From NCBI RefSeq assembly GCF_963576675.1, contig NC_088915.1, positions 43,863,501-43,927,500 of the forward strand: a stretch of DNA of 64,000 bases. Reading direction: 5' to 3'. Position 1 is the stretch's first letter. Every line of letters begins with the position of its first letter. This stretch comes from Euphorbia lathyris. Taxonomy: Eukaryota > Streptophyta > Magnoliopsida > Malpighiales > Euphorbiaceae. Below the pieces are notes generated by a model. That model was given only the letters and a program-made list of their open reading frames with translations. It had not been told where the DNA came from and ran no database searches. The translations under genes and the position numbers were made by a program. Positions 46,974 to 56,477 of the stretch are shown here, in pieces.

Positions 46974-47306
46974 TGGCCTTTTTTTTTTTGGATTAAAGAT
47001 GGGATTTGTTTTTCTTTTGATTTATGAGAAATAAAAACAAAAATAAAGATAACTAAAAGGAGAAAACTAAAAATAACATAAAAGAGAGAAACGTAAAAAT
47101 AAATAAAAATAAAAATAAATAAAAATAAGTTGAAAAACGGTTATGATACATATAAACAAGAGGTTCGAGAAATTCAAACTGATGCTACGTTTAGAGTCGA
47201 AGTAGCTCGACTTTCTCATGCGGCGGCTTACTGCAGGCTGTCCGAATTGGAACTTGACGGGTCCGAACTTTTATTATTTAGGAGAGTTATTGCCTGTCCG
47301 GACTCT
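46974..47306 (-). other. E3 spacer where pol would be expected
   Basis: AT-rich, homopurine on the plus strand near 47020-47130. No reverse transcriptase, integrase or protease motif is seen on either strand between gag and ORF-1. Confidence 0.7.
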
Positions 47307-48617
47307 CTATTTTTGCCCCGAGGGTTTTGCTCGGGCTACTTGGCGGCTAAGGTCCCTGCAAAACACCTCACTATCGGCCAGACGGGTTAAGATATCCTTT
47401 AACAAGGACGTTACTGACTGGCCATGCACATTATCGGGAGGCGGAGTGTTCCGATTACCGGGCATGGTTTGTGATTGCCCTAGCCAATTTTCCCGATATT
47501 CTTGATCAAAGTCGGATGGGGGCCTCAACACATTATTATTATTGCCATACGACAAGTTAGGGTGTTGGTACCGAGGCCTCCATCCGCTGTTATTATTATT
47601 GTGGTGGTGTGAGTAGGAGTTCGGGTTAGGATTATACCTTTGATTGCCATTGCCTCCTATATAACTTACATTTTTGGTGTCGCTGACGAAAGGGCTGCCG
47701 GCTTGGCAATTAAGTCCGTCATGATCTCCACCACAATGATTGCACATCAGGACCTGTGCAACTTTGTTAAGGCTCAACTGGGTTATCAAAGCGTCAAGTT
47801 TTTTATTCATTTCCGCCATGGAACTTTTCGGAGCCTCTTTCTCCACGGCAAATGTTTGATGTCGCGAAGGTCTGGCAAGCCGATCTTCTTGCCACTGTAC
47901 TCTTTTTCTTGCGAGCTCGTGGATGAGCTCATATGCTTCAATGGCCGACTTCCTAAACAGGTCCCCACCTGCTGCGGAATCCACGGTGGCACGATTAGTA
48001 GGTGTTAATCCGTGATAAAAAGTGCTTACCAAATCGTGCTTGGGGATATCGTGGTGCGGGAAGCTTCGAAGCAACTTTCGGAATCTTGCCCAAGCCGCAT
48101 GAAGGGCTTCGTGTTCGAGCTGCCGAAAGGTAGTGATGTCGTTCCTGAACTTAACCGTCTTGGAGGGCAGGAAGTAGTAAGAAAGGAACTCCTTCTCAAG
48201 TTCCACCCATGATGTAATCGAACCCGCCTCCAACGAATGCAACCACTCCAACGCTTGTCCTGTCAAAGAGAAAGGAAACAACTTTAGTCGGACGGCCTCA
48301 ACCGGAACACCGTTTTGCCGAGAAGTTTCGGCACACATAAGAAATTTATCGAGGTGTTCGTTAGGGTTTTCATGGGGTTCCCCTCCGAATTGACCAAGTT
48401 GTTGGATGAGTTGGATCATGCTAGTCTTGATTTCATATATGTTAGCCGGGATGGTGGGGGCAACGATTCCGTTGCGGTTTTGAGGACGGTGCGGAGCAAG
48501 AATCTCCATCATCGAGCACATGTCATTGCCTCCACCATTGCGGTTGTTGTTCATGGGTTGCACCGGCGGCCTTTGGTTGACCTCGGGCTGGTTAGCTTCA
48601 TTGTTGAGGTTTGCCAT
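47307..48617 (-). CDS. E3 gag, intact
   Basis: ATG at 48617-48615 begins MANLNNEANQPEVNQRPPVQ; the frame is also open upstream to 48731. The gypsy Gag core is clear: LIQQLGQFGGEPHENPNEHL, LFPFSLTGQALEWLHSLEAG, WVELEKEFLSYYFLPSKTVK, and HDLVSTFYHGLTPTNRATVD, followed by ELIHELARKR. A zinc-knuckle-like CNHCGGDHDGLNC lies near 47750. The C-terminal part is Asn/Pro-rich with a run of Asn near 47530-47600. There are no internal stops in 437 codons, although no pol follows. Gag packages the RNA, so an intact gag in a pol-less element is notable. Confidence 0.9.
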   Translation of the reverse strand: MANLNNEANQPEVNQRPPVQPMNNNRNGGGNDMCSMMEILAPHRPQNRNGIVAPTIPANIYEIKTSMIQLIQQLGQFGGEPHENPNEHLDKFLMCAETSRQNGVPVEAVRLKLFPFSLTGQALEWLHSLEAGSITSWVELEKEFLSYYFLPSKTVKFRNDITTFRQLEHEALHAAWARFRKLLRSFPHHDIPKHDLVSTFYHGLTPTNRATVDSAAGGDLFRKSAIEAYELIHELARKRVQWQEDRLARPSRHQTFAVEKEAPKSSMAEMNKKLDALITQLSLNKVAQVLMCNHCGGDHDGLNCQAGSPFVSDTKNVSYIGGNGNQRYNPNPNSYSHHHNNNNSGWRPRYQHPNLSYGNNNNVLRPPSDFDQEYRENWLGQSQTMPGNRNTPPPDNVHGQSVTSLLKDILTRLADSEVFCRDLSRQVARAKPSGQK

Positions 48618-48834
48618 TTTCTCTCTCCGAATCCTACAAAGAGTACGTTCAATTTCAAGATCAATAGGAATGAGAGTATCACTCCGGGATCGGGTGTGCA
48701 TAAAATAAATAAATGAAATAATTATAAACAATAAAGAATGTTGTTAGTAAAAAGTATATATAAACAATTTATAAAAAAATAATGCTTAGACTAACAATAA
48801 AACGTTTTTGTCTAATATTGCAAGAAATTATAAA

Positions 48835-48852
48835 TCCCCGGTAACGGCGCCA
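48835..48852 (-). other. E3 primer binding site (tRNA-Asp type)
   Basis: On the minus strand TGGCGCCGTTACCGGGGA lies six bases inside the 5' LTR end. It matches the 3' end of plant tRNA-Asp at 17 of 18 positions as I recall it. The 48618-48834 leader holds nothing else. Confidence 0.85.
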
Positions 48853-48858
48853 AAAACT

Positions 48859-50683
48859 TGATGGGGCGTAAGTACGGTAGAGCTTCTGCGACGATGAAAT
48901 GTATATTATGATAAGTGCGTTATGACTATGGATGTGATCTTCCTAAATGCTCTATCTCTACTAGACGCCACTACTTAGGGGCAAGTGTACCCCGTCGTAT
49001 CAATTAATAATCCGGTTAAGACCGGGTATCGAATCCACGAGATTTATAACTACAAGTATTAAACGACTTGGTTTTATATGTTATCTAAGCGGTGAATACT
49101 TTGAGTTGATTCGGGGAACAACTACAAACTACTCCTAACTACAGGTGAGACAAATCTATATAGCAAAACTCTACGAAATGATATGGAAGGCGATAAGTTA
49201 TCAATATGACAAACAATGACTCTCAATATATAAACGGTTAATGATTTACTCTTGCAATGACGACTACGTGTAGTGTGACCGATCCGTGAAGTACTTAGAC
49301 TACGTGGTTCCTAGTCAAGGCGTGTCTAATGCTTGGGACCAGAAATTAGGGCCCGTAAGTTCTGTGGTTTGTCAATTCCTACGGTTTCTGGAGCGTCACT
49401 TTCGGTAAGGCAACACCTATATGAATCCCTAAAAATAGCCCGAATGGCATCGGAAATCGCGTTCTCCTACACAATAATCAATTACGAGTATCAAAACAAG
49501 TAGCAAACATCAACACAAATATAGAAAAAGAGATGATGAATCATAGATAATAAATATGGAGAATGTAAATATGAAATACAACCAAGCCTAGTACATAGGA
49601 AGAGTACAAGCTAATTAGCAAGTGAAAAGGGAAGAATCCACCCTCGGAACTAGCTAACCGGACTCAAGGCCGTCTCTTAGGACTTGGAGGTGGAGCTTTT
49701 GAGCTTGGTGAACGGAGATGGAACGGAACTTTGACGGAATGCCGGAATCAACGAACAAGCTCTCAAGGTGGAAGAGAATTGCTATGTAAATTAAAATCTC
49801 AAACTATATAACAAGAACTTAAACTATACTAAGAATTGTATAACAAAGGCTTGGATTCAAAAGTGTCTAAATGAGTGCTAGTCACTCCTATTTATACACA
49901 TCAAGCTAGGGGTAGATTTGTAATTTCACAAGATACAAGCATGGAGGAACATGATTTTCTGCAGATTTCCCATGATACGCCTCGCGTATGGTGGAGTACG
50001 CCCCACGTATTTGCCCATTCCGTCAGAAATCTCCTGCATGTGGACCAAATCCAGATCTTGTTGTGTCAACCACGCCTCGTGTAGACTGGGGTGCGCCTCG
50101 CGTGGTTGAGTTTCTGAGATTTTATTGCTTGAATTGGGTCTTTTACGCCACGCGTAGCTGAAGCACGCCTCGCGTAAATAAGTCTCTGAGTCTTTTAGGT
50201 CGAAGAACTTCCTTACACGCCCCACGTGTAAGGTAGGACGCCCCGCGTAGGAGCAGTTGACTCTGGGAGACCATGCAGTCTGACTTTCAGGATTAGGCTT
50301 ATCATTTCTGACATATGTCGCACGCCTCGTGTGGAGGTTGATACGCCCCGCGTATTGGTGAGTAGATCCCTCGTGGTGCCTGTGGATAGAACAATTATTT
50401 CTGACCAAGTGTTCCACGCCCCGCGTGAAGGGTGATACGCCCCGCGTATGTAGGTGGATTTTCGCTCCTTGCTCGTACCTGAAATACAATTCTCGAGAGC
50501 TGAGTTAGCTTGACGTTTTATTTTCTAAATTAATCAAAAATAAGGAAAATTAACCGAAAGTACGGAATTTATTTTTATTTCGTATTTTATTAAAACACTC
50601 TATTTTTGCAATTAAACTTATTTATTTCTCCTAAAATTAAACCGTAAATCACGCTAAAAGATAGGGACGAAACGCCCCTATCA
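48859..50683 (-). repeat. E3 5' LTR
   Basis: 1825 bases, collinear with the 3' LTR. Six dyad pairs lie at 49977-50447. Confidence 0.93.
49977..50447. repeat. six dyad pairs in the E3 5' LTR
   Basis: Same arrangement as 42425-42895. Several members here are closer to the ACGC-N3-GCGT consensus (for example at 50437), where the other LTR has a CpG-to-TpG or CpA change. Confidence 0.9.
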
Positions 50684-50688
50684 CCTTT
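50684..50688. repeat. 5-bp target duplication of E3, right copy (ccttt)
   Basis: It matches 41302-41306 exactly. Confidence 0.9.
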
Positions 50689-51507
50689 GTTCGATCACTC
50701 GCTCCCAAAGTTTCATAGTGTGACTCATTAATTTGATTCCTCGATAGTTGGCACAATCTTGGACATCGCCTTTGTTCTTATACAAAGGGATTAAGATACT
50801 TTTCCTCCATTCTGATGGCATCTTATTGTTTCTCCAAATTTTGTTGAAGAACGTCGTCAACCATTCGATTCCTCTTTCTCCCAAACATCTCCAAATCTCA
50901 ATAGGGATGCCATCAGGTCCTACTGCTTTCTTCAACTTCATCTTACTTAATGCCATTTTGACTTCACCTTTTTGAATTCTCCGCAGGCATTCATGATTTA
51001 TCATATCATGATGGATACTTATATCTCCCACATCTTGTCTGCGATCTCCATTAAATAAGTCATCAAAATAGGACCTCCATCGTTCCTTGATATCCTTATC
51101 TCCAACTAGGATTTGCTGGTCCACATCCTTCACACATTTAACTTTTTCGCGATCTCTCATCTTCCTATCTCTCATCCGAGCAATTCTATATATGTCTCTT
51201 TCCCCTTCTTTCGTACCCAATCTGGTATACAGATCCCGATTCACCTTTGCTCTAGCATCTCGTATGACCTTCTTTACTTCCCTTTTAGCCTCTTTGTATT
51301 TTTTGTAGTTCTCGTCACTCCTACATTTTACCAATATTTTATAGGATTCTCGCTTACTCTTTACTGCTTGTCGTACTTCTTCTGTCCACCAAGATGTGTC
51401 CTTACCCGGTGGAATTCTATCTTTAGATTCCCCTAGAACTTCCTTCGCTACTTCCCTTATAATATGCTCCATCTTAGTCCATATCGAATCTATATCTAAA
51501 AATATAT
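50689..51507 (-). pseudogene. RTE LINE, region N-terminal to and start of RT
   Basis: Minus-strand reading from about 51495: DSIWTKMEHIIREVAKEVLG, a Lys/Arg-rich helical region (SWWTEEVRQAVKSKRESYK), RWRSYFDDLFNG, and the first RT motifs (KLKKAVGPDGIPIEIWRCLG; WRKSILIPLYKNKGD; CANYRGIKLMSHTMKLWERV). It continues at 41301. It is open throughout. The endonuclease upstream is absent, as usual for a 5'-truncated insertion. Confidence 0.88.
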
Positions 51508-51544
51508 ATAATAATAACAATAATAAATAAAAATATATATATAT

Positions 51545-52115
51545 TTGATAACATCGAGATATTATCCATGGGATCAAAGAGGATATTTACCAAAACAACA
51601 GCGTATTGGGGTGCCCAGGGAAGTAATGGCGTATCAAGCAAGTCATCCAAATGGTGGATCACCTAGATTCCTCCACACGTTATCCGTAGTCAAACCTATG
51701 TGAGACCCACCATCATGCCTCGATCCGCCCGCCAAACGGTAGAGCCGATTCCCAATAAAGGCAATTAATGGAACGTTAATGAGCTAACGGCCACACTTAA
51801 AGGAGATCCGTAACCGCCATTAATGAGGCATTAATGGAGACTTTCTGGTTACTGGAAGTGACGATCACATGACTATAAATAGCTTGCACCATAAGCTACT
51901 GAGGTACACATTCACATTCTCACTCTAGACCCTTCTCTTGTCAATACAGTTTATTCTTATTCATATACTGACTTTGGCATCAGAGCTTCCCCCCGTCGAA
52001 CCCAACGACGCCCCCCACAGGGAAGGAATCCGATCAGAAGTTCTTCGCCAGTTACCAATTGGTGCGGTGAACGTGGAGCTCCTAATCAGAAAAGGACTTA
52101 GTTCACAATCTAAGT
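51545..52115 (+). repeat. putative 5' LTR and leader of the Tat-lineage element (E4)
   Basis: A TATA box TATAAATAG (51874-51882) sits about 240 bases before the gag ATG, with four attaatg words just upstream (51766-51836). An LTR start at TGATAACATCG (51545) is plausible but cannot be checked, because the 3' LTR is outside the window. The ttggcatcagagc at 51969 may mark the LTR end and primer site; the tRNA is not identified. Confidence 0.45.
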
Positions 52116-53861
52116 ATGGCAACTGGAGGGTCTAACCCCTCAACAGGAACTACAATACCGCCCGTACCACCGTCAACTAACCCCACCACAGACACTGGTC
52201 GCGTCAATCCCGATGAGCCAATTATTCATGATGAAGGGAACATGTCACCAGAAACCCTTTTGGATATTTGCACAAGTACCGTAGGTAGAGAACATGGACT
52301 TATTATGGAAGGTCGATTAAGAGCTTTCCTGACGAATCGAGATGTAGGTGGAGCAACGACAGGAACTGCTTTCTCGCTCAATCGCCGTTCGCCGCCAAGA
52401 CCGACCCTATCACAGTGGCCAAGTGCCTACGTGGGACCTAATGCTCGCCGTGACTTGTCATTTTTTCTCTCTCAACCCGTAGATTCGACAATTGTCAACC
52501 TGGGGCTCGACGACAACCCGCCATTAAATCGAGCACTATTTCATGATCTACCAAAGGGAAGTCAAAGAAATGATCAATCTCCCCGGAGAAACACAACAAA
52601 TCCCGAGAATACTATGGGCGGACCTCGGGCTCCGCCAGCATAAGCGGATTGGGGACAGAATAACACAGCAACGGATCTACCGGAAGGCAGACGTGATGGT
52701 CACAGACGTAAAAAACGGACCCGATCACATAAGGAGAGACGGTCTAGATCTCGTTCTCATCGCAGACGCAAGACCAGGTCCCCCCGGCGTGGAAGGTCAC
52801 CTCCACCCCCCGAGCAAAGAGGAGACGAACACCGAGCTGGATCACCTCGCCAGGTTATACAACATCCGCCGCCAGATGGGGCCAATAGGGGACGATCTCC
52901 ATCAAGAGGACGATCTCCACCAAGAGGGCGTGGCGACGGAGGAAGAAGGTCACCATCAGACCCTTCATCAGAATCTAGTTCCTCATCCTCGCAGCGAAGC
53001 AGATCCAACAGTAGAAGGCGCCCTAGAAGGGGTCAAGGTTCTATGGAGGATCAGATAAGAGAGGAGGTACGTAGACAGAACGAAGAGAATGCCAGTCGTA
53101 ATCCGTTCGCCAATCGAGAATCGCCCTTCGCCGCGTGGATTGAAGCCGAGGAAACGGATAAGCATTTTAAGATTCCAAATATACCAGCCTATTCTGGCGA
53201 GGATAATCCCGAAGCCCATGCAAGGAAGTATCGCATGTTGCTCGAACTTAATCGTGCAAGCGAAGCAGTGCAATGCCGAATGTTCATCACCACACTAAAA
53301 GGTCCAGCCTACGACTGGTTCCAATCTCTTTGCCCAGGATCGATAAATAGTTGGGATCAGTTGAGTAGGGAATTCTGTTCAAAATTCGTAGGAAGCATCC
53401 CTCCAGTGGTTAAATCCCGAAAACTCTTCGAGTTAAAGCAAAAAGAAAATGAACATCTCCGAGAGTATGTCGACAAGTTCAACAAGTTGTGTATCCGCAT
53501 TGTTGATGTGGATCTCTCCATGGCAGTGGAAGCACTTGTAAAAAACACAACATGCAAGAGCTTGCAGGAGGATCTGATCAGAAACAAACCGAAGGATATG
53601 GCAGAGCTGATAGACAGGTGCAAAGACTTCATGGAAGTCGATGACATTCGAAGAGAGTCGGCATCTCCACCAAAGAGAGGAAATGGCGAATCTCGGAGAC
53701 GGGATAAGGAAAAAGAGAGGCTCCCTGACTCATCCTCCCGGAACAAGCGAAGAGGCTCTAGGAACAAACCGACATATACGCCATCGTTCACGCCATTGAA
53801 CGCCTCCAAAAGCGAAGTGCTAATGTGGATAGAGAACAGCCAGCATAAGCGGAGCATTTCA
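52116..53861 (+). pseudogene. E4 gag, 5' part, with RS-rich segment
   Basis: ATG 52116 begins MATGGSNPSTGTTIPPVPPS. TAA at 52641 interrupts, but the same frame is open to the solo LTR. Between 52689 and 53040 it is very rich in Arg-Ser dipeptides (ERRSRSRSHRRRKTRSPRRG and more), like an SR protein RS domain. Then comes the gypsy Gag core (53043 onward): FKIPNIPAYSGEDNPEAHAR, AYDWFQSLCPGSINSWDQL and KNTTCKSLQEDLIRNKP. A basic tail follows before the insertion. Confidence 0.85.
53857..53861. repeat. 5-bp target duplication of the solo LTR (tttca)
   Basis: tttca is repeated at 55684-55688. Removing one copy and the LTR restores an open gag frame (..HKRSIS / YPEPKGGEY..). Confidence 0.9.
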
Positions 53862-55683
53862 TGAAGGAAAATAGGCTAACGTATAGCAGCGGAAATATAA
53901 AAATTTTAACCTATTTCCATTAACCCAAGATCCGTTAATCGTTATTTCATATAAAGAGGGATAAAAGAAATACCTTTTAGAAGTTCTATCTACCGTTGCA
54001 AACGAAGTGCCCACAACTTTTACTTTGAGTTCCCGAGCACAAAACAAAACAAATGAAGATCAAGTTAGAATCAACCGTATGTAACAACCAAAGTAGATTG
54101 TCTCTAATTAATCAACACAAGATCAAGGATAAAGAGAAAAGAGATGAAATCAATTGAACGGAAGGAAGCGGTGGATAATCTCGTCCTTTAGTGTGTGGGT
54201 CGAAATTTCTCTCTCCCGGTTTGCTTGTTAATTTTGAAAATTGCATATAAGGGGGTATTTATATCCTCTTGTATCTAAACCCTAGTTAGATAGAATTAGG
54301 TTACTGAATAAGAATTTAATTCGGAATATAATTCTTATTTATTATCTATAATTATATCTTAAATATAAAGATAATATTAGTAACCTTATAGGATAATAAT
54401 AGGAGTACTATAATCTAATAAAAACTCCTAACTTATTTATCATTTAATTAATTTAATTCATAATCCTAATCTAATTAGAATTGATAAAATCAAATTAATT
54501 ATTTATGTATTTTATATACATAAAATCGCCCCCCTTATTAACTGGGCCTTATTGGGCTTAGTTGGGCTTCCATCCATTAATTAACATCTGTTTCTCTTTT
54601 GGGTTCCAAGTCTTATGTGTGACCCATTAGGTTCTTATTGCTTCTAGCCGTATGCAACTATTAAATTAATTTTCGCAGAATTATATTTAATCTTTGCATA
54701 ACAGAATGAGTAGGCAAAATGTGATTGGCAAATCCGAAACATTCCCCCAGAGCTATAAGAAGACAGGTTGATTCTGTCGTTGACCTTTCCGTATTAGTTA
54801 CAGTATAATTCGATCCTTTATCAACTACATCCTTGAACTGAATCTTATGACTATGGATAATGTCAAGTCACATATAGCGAGACATTCATTTTACTTGTAC
54901 AGGCCGAGTCAACTCCAATTAGATAGATTAAGAGAAATCTGTATTTCAATCTTAAGCTATCACCTTGCAAGGATTTAGAGTCAAGTCTTCCACAAGCGAT
55001 CCATGGACATATCTCCCATTTATCCGGAGTGATAAATGCTCAATCCAATGTATAACTATCTTGCAATTACTTCCTGTGATACCCAACGTCTGTCGTTCAC
55101 ACCCCAGAGTCATCTCTGTTAAGGATCGTGGTACAACATGATCAAAGCATCACATTCCGTAATCCAGAATTACTAATTAACATTCCTTTGAGTCTGAGGA
55201 TTACTTATACCTATTAATACCAATGAGATAAACAGGTGACAAGGATGAATCTACCCATCCTGTTATCTCAAGTCGGGTCCCCAATCCTAATGAACTCCTT
55301 TTCATTGGATCCACATAACTGTCCAGATATCTGTATATATGAAGCTTGTGAGATCAGCTTTCTGTCGCGACAGAAGACATTGTTACATGCAAGTCTCAGC
55401 AGTGATATGCCAATCCTAAACATATTACTTGACTTGGGGTGGTTTTAAGTTTATTAGTTTATTATAAAGTTTCGTCTCACTTCATGCTTGTATGAACACT
55501 TTATAATCACTTTAAACAAACTTACGGATTTCCTTTTATTAGACTTTATTTAGTTCTTAAAAGGGATTGCCTTTATATATTTATGAAACCATATCTCATT
55601 AAAACAAATGATATAAAGAACACTTCATTTACATTAAGTTTGTATCCTAGAACAATTGTCTATAGGACACTAAAACCCCAACA
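53862..55683 (-). repeat. solo LTR of the E2/E5 copia family
   Basis: 1822 bases in reverse orientation, beginning TGAAGGAA and ending CCCCAACA, the complements of the E2 LTR ends. It is collinear with the E2 LTR and closer by eye to the E5 LTR. Intact 5-bp duplications on both sides fit recombination between the LTRs of a former full element. Small ORFs inside (for example 55236-55448) recur in other copies and are not genes. Confidence 0.92.
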
Positions 55684-55688
55684 TTTCA

Positions 55689-56477
55689 TACCCTGAACCA
55701 AAAGGGGGGGAGTACACCAACTCGGGGAAAAACCCCAAGAATTATTGCAAATACCATAGGAGGAACGGCCACGGTACAGATGCATGCTGGGAGCTGGCTA
55801 GAGAAATCGAGAGGCTTATCGAGAGAGGAGAGCTGGACAGGTTCGTCCAGAACGATAGAAAAGGAGATGGTGATAAACCCAGAGACGAGCCAAAGAAAAA
55901 GGCTAAGGGGGTCATTAATGTTATTGCTGGCGGACTAGGATATCAGCTCGCGGTTAAGAAAGCAAAAACCATTGCTCAAGATAGAGCATCACTCAACCGT
56001 CCCTTTGCGGACGCTGGTCCGGCTATCTCCCCACATGCAAACGCTCTCGTCATTACTATGATTGTGGAAGGATGGGAAATGAAGAGAGTGATGATAGACA
56101 CTGGTAGTTCTTGTAATGTCATCACTAGGGGTGCATTCGCCAAACTCAAGGTTGACCCTATTCAAATCGAGACCACCATCGTAGATATTCTGGGAGTGAC
56201 GGGGCACACAATCCAGACAAACGACCAAGTAACACTGGAATGCGAGTTAGCAGATGAAGATCAGGTGTGGATGGGAGATCTGGAGTTCTCCATCATGGAC
56301 AGTCCATTGGCATACAACATCATCTTAGGGCGGCCTTTCATCTCAGAAGTGGCGGCTCTCATATCGATTCGCCATTTGACGATGTACATCCCTACTACCA
56401 AAGGAGATGTGATGATCAAAGGGAACCAGAAGGTTTCTCAGGAGACATATTCTACATCCTTGTCGATTCGCCCCTAG
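55689..56477 (+). pseudogene. E4 gag 3' end and protease
   Basis: The frame continues from 53861 with NYCKYHRRNGHGTDACWELA (a CCHC-like motif of Tat gags) and a Lys-rich linker. The retropepsin follows: MKRVMIDTGSSCNVITRGAF (active-site DTG near 56095) and YNIILGRPFISE, the usual flap/ILGR motif. It stops at TAG 56475; the same frame reopens at once (SKEDEDDEL). Confidence 0.88.

Larger units (their letters stand above)
41307..50683 (-). mobile_element. E3: Athila-like Ty3/gypsy element with gag and ORF-1 but no pol
   Basis: The 9.38-kb element reads on the minus strand: 5' LTR (50683-48859), tRNA-Asp-type primer site, gag, spacer, ORF-1-like gene, long noncoding tail, purine tract, 3' LTR (43132-41307). 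By eye the LTRs differ at about 50 positions (near 2.8%). No protease, RT, RNase H or integrase motif occurs in the 5.7-kb interior. The Asp primer site and ORF-1 gene point to the Athila group. Paired dyad repeats occur in both LTRs and interior. It must rely on a partner for pol. Confidence 0.88.
40065..51507 (-). mobile_element. RTE-clade LINE, 5'-truncated, split by E3
   Basis: The minus-strand element is in two pieces (51507-50689 and 41306-40065, about 2.06 kb). They join at the 5-bp E3 duplication to give continuous protein (LWERVIEQR / [15 protein letters not shown]). The 3' terminus GACTAAGGCTTTGTTGTTG is the familiar tail of plant RTE LINEs. The 5' endonuclease part is missing. Confidence 0.88.

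Noticed and set aside
41307..50683. CRISPR-like reading of the dyad arrays
   Set aside because: Eukaryotic retrotransposon context, short variable repeats, irregular pair-to-pair distances and no cas genes.
52543..53058. 171-codon ORF overlapping the E4 RS segment
   Set aside because: It is in another frame; the gag frame gives the RS-rich sequence and joins the Gag core without a shift.
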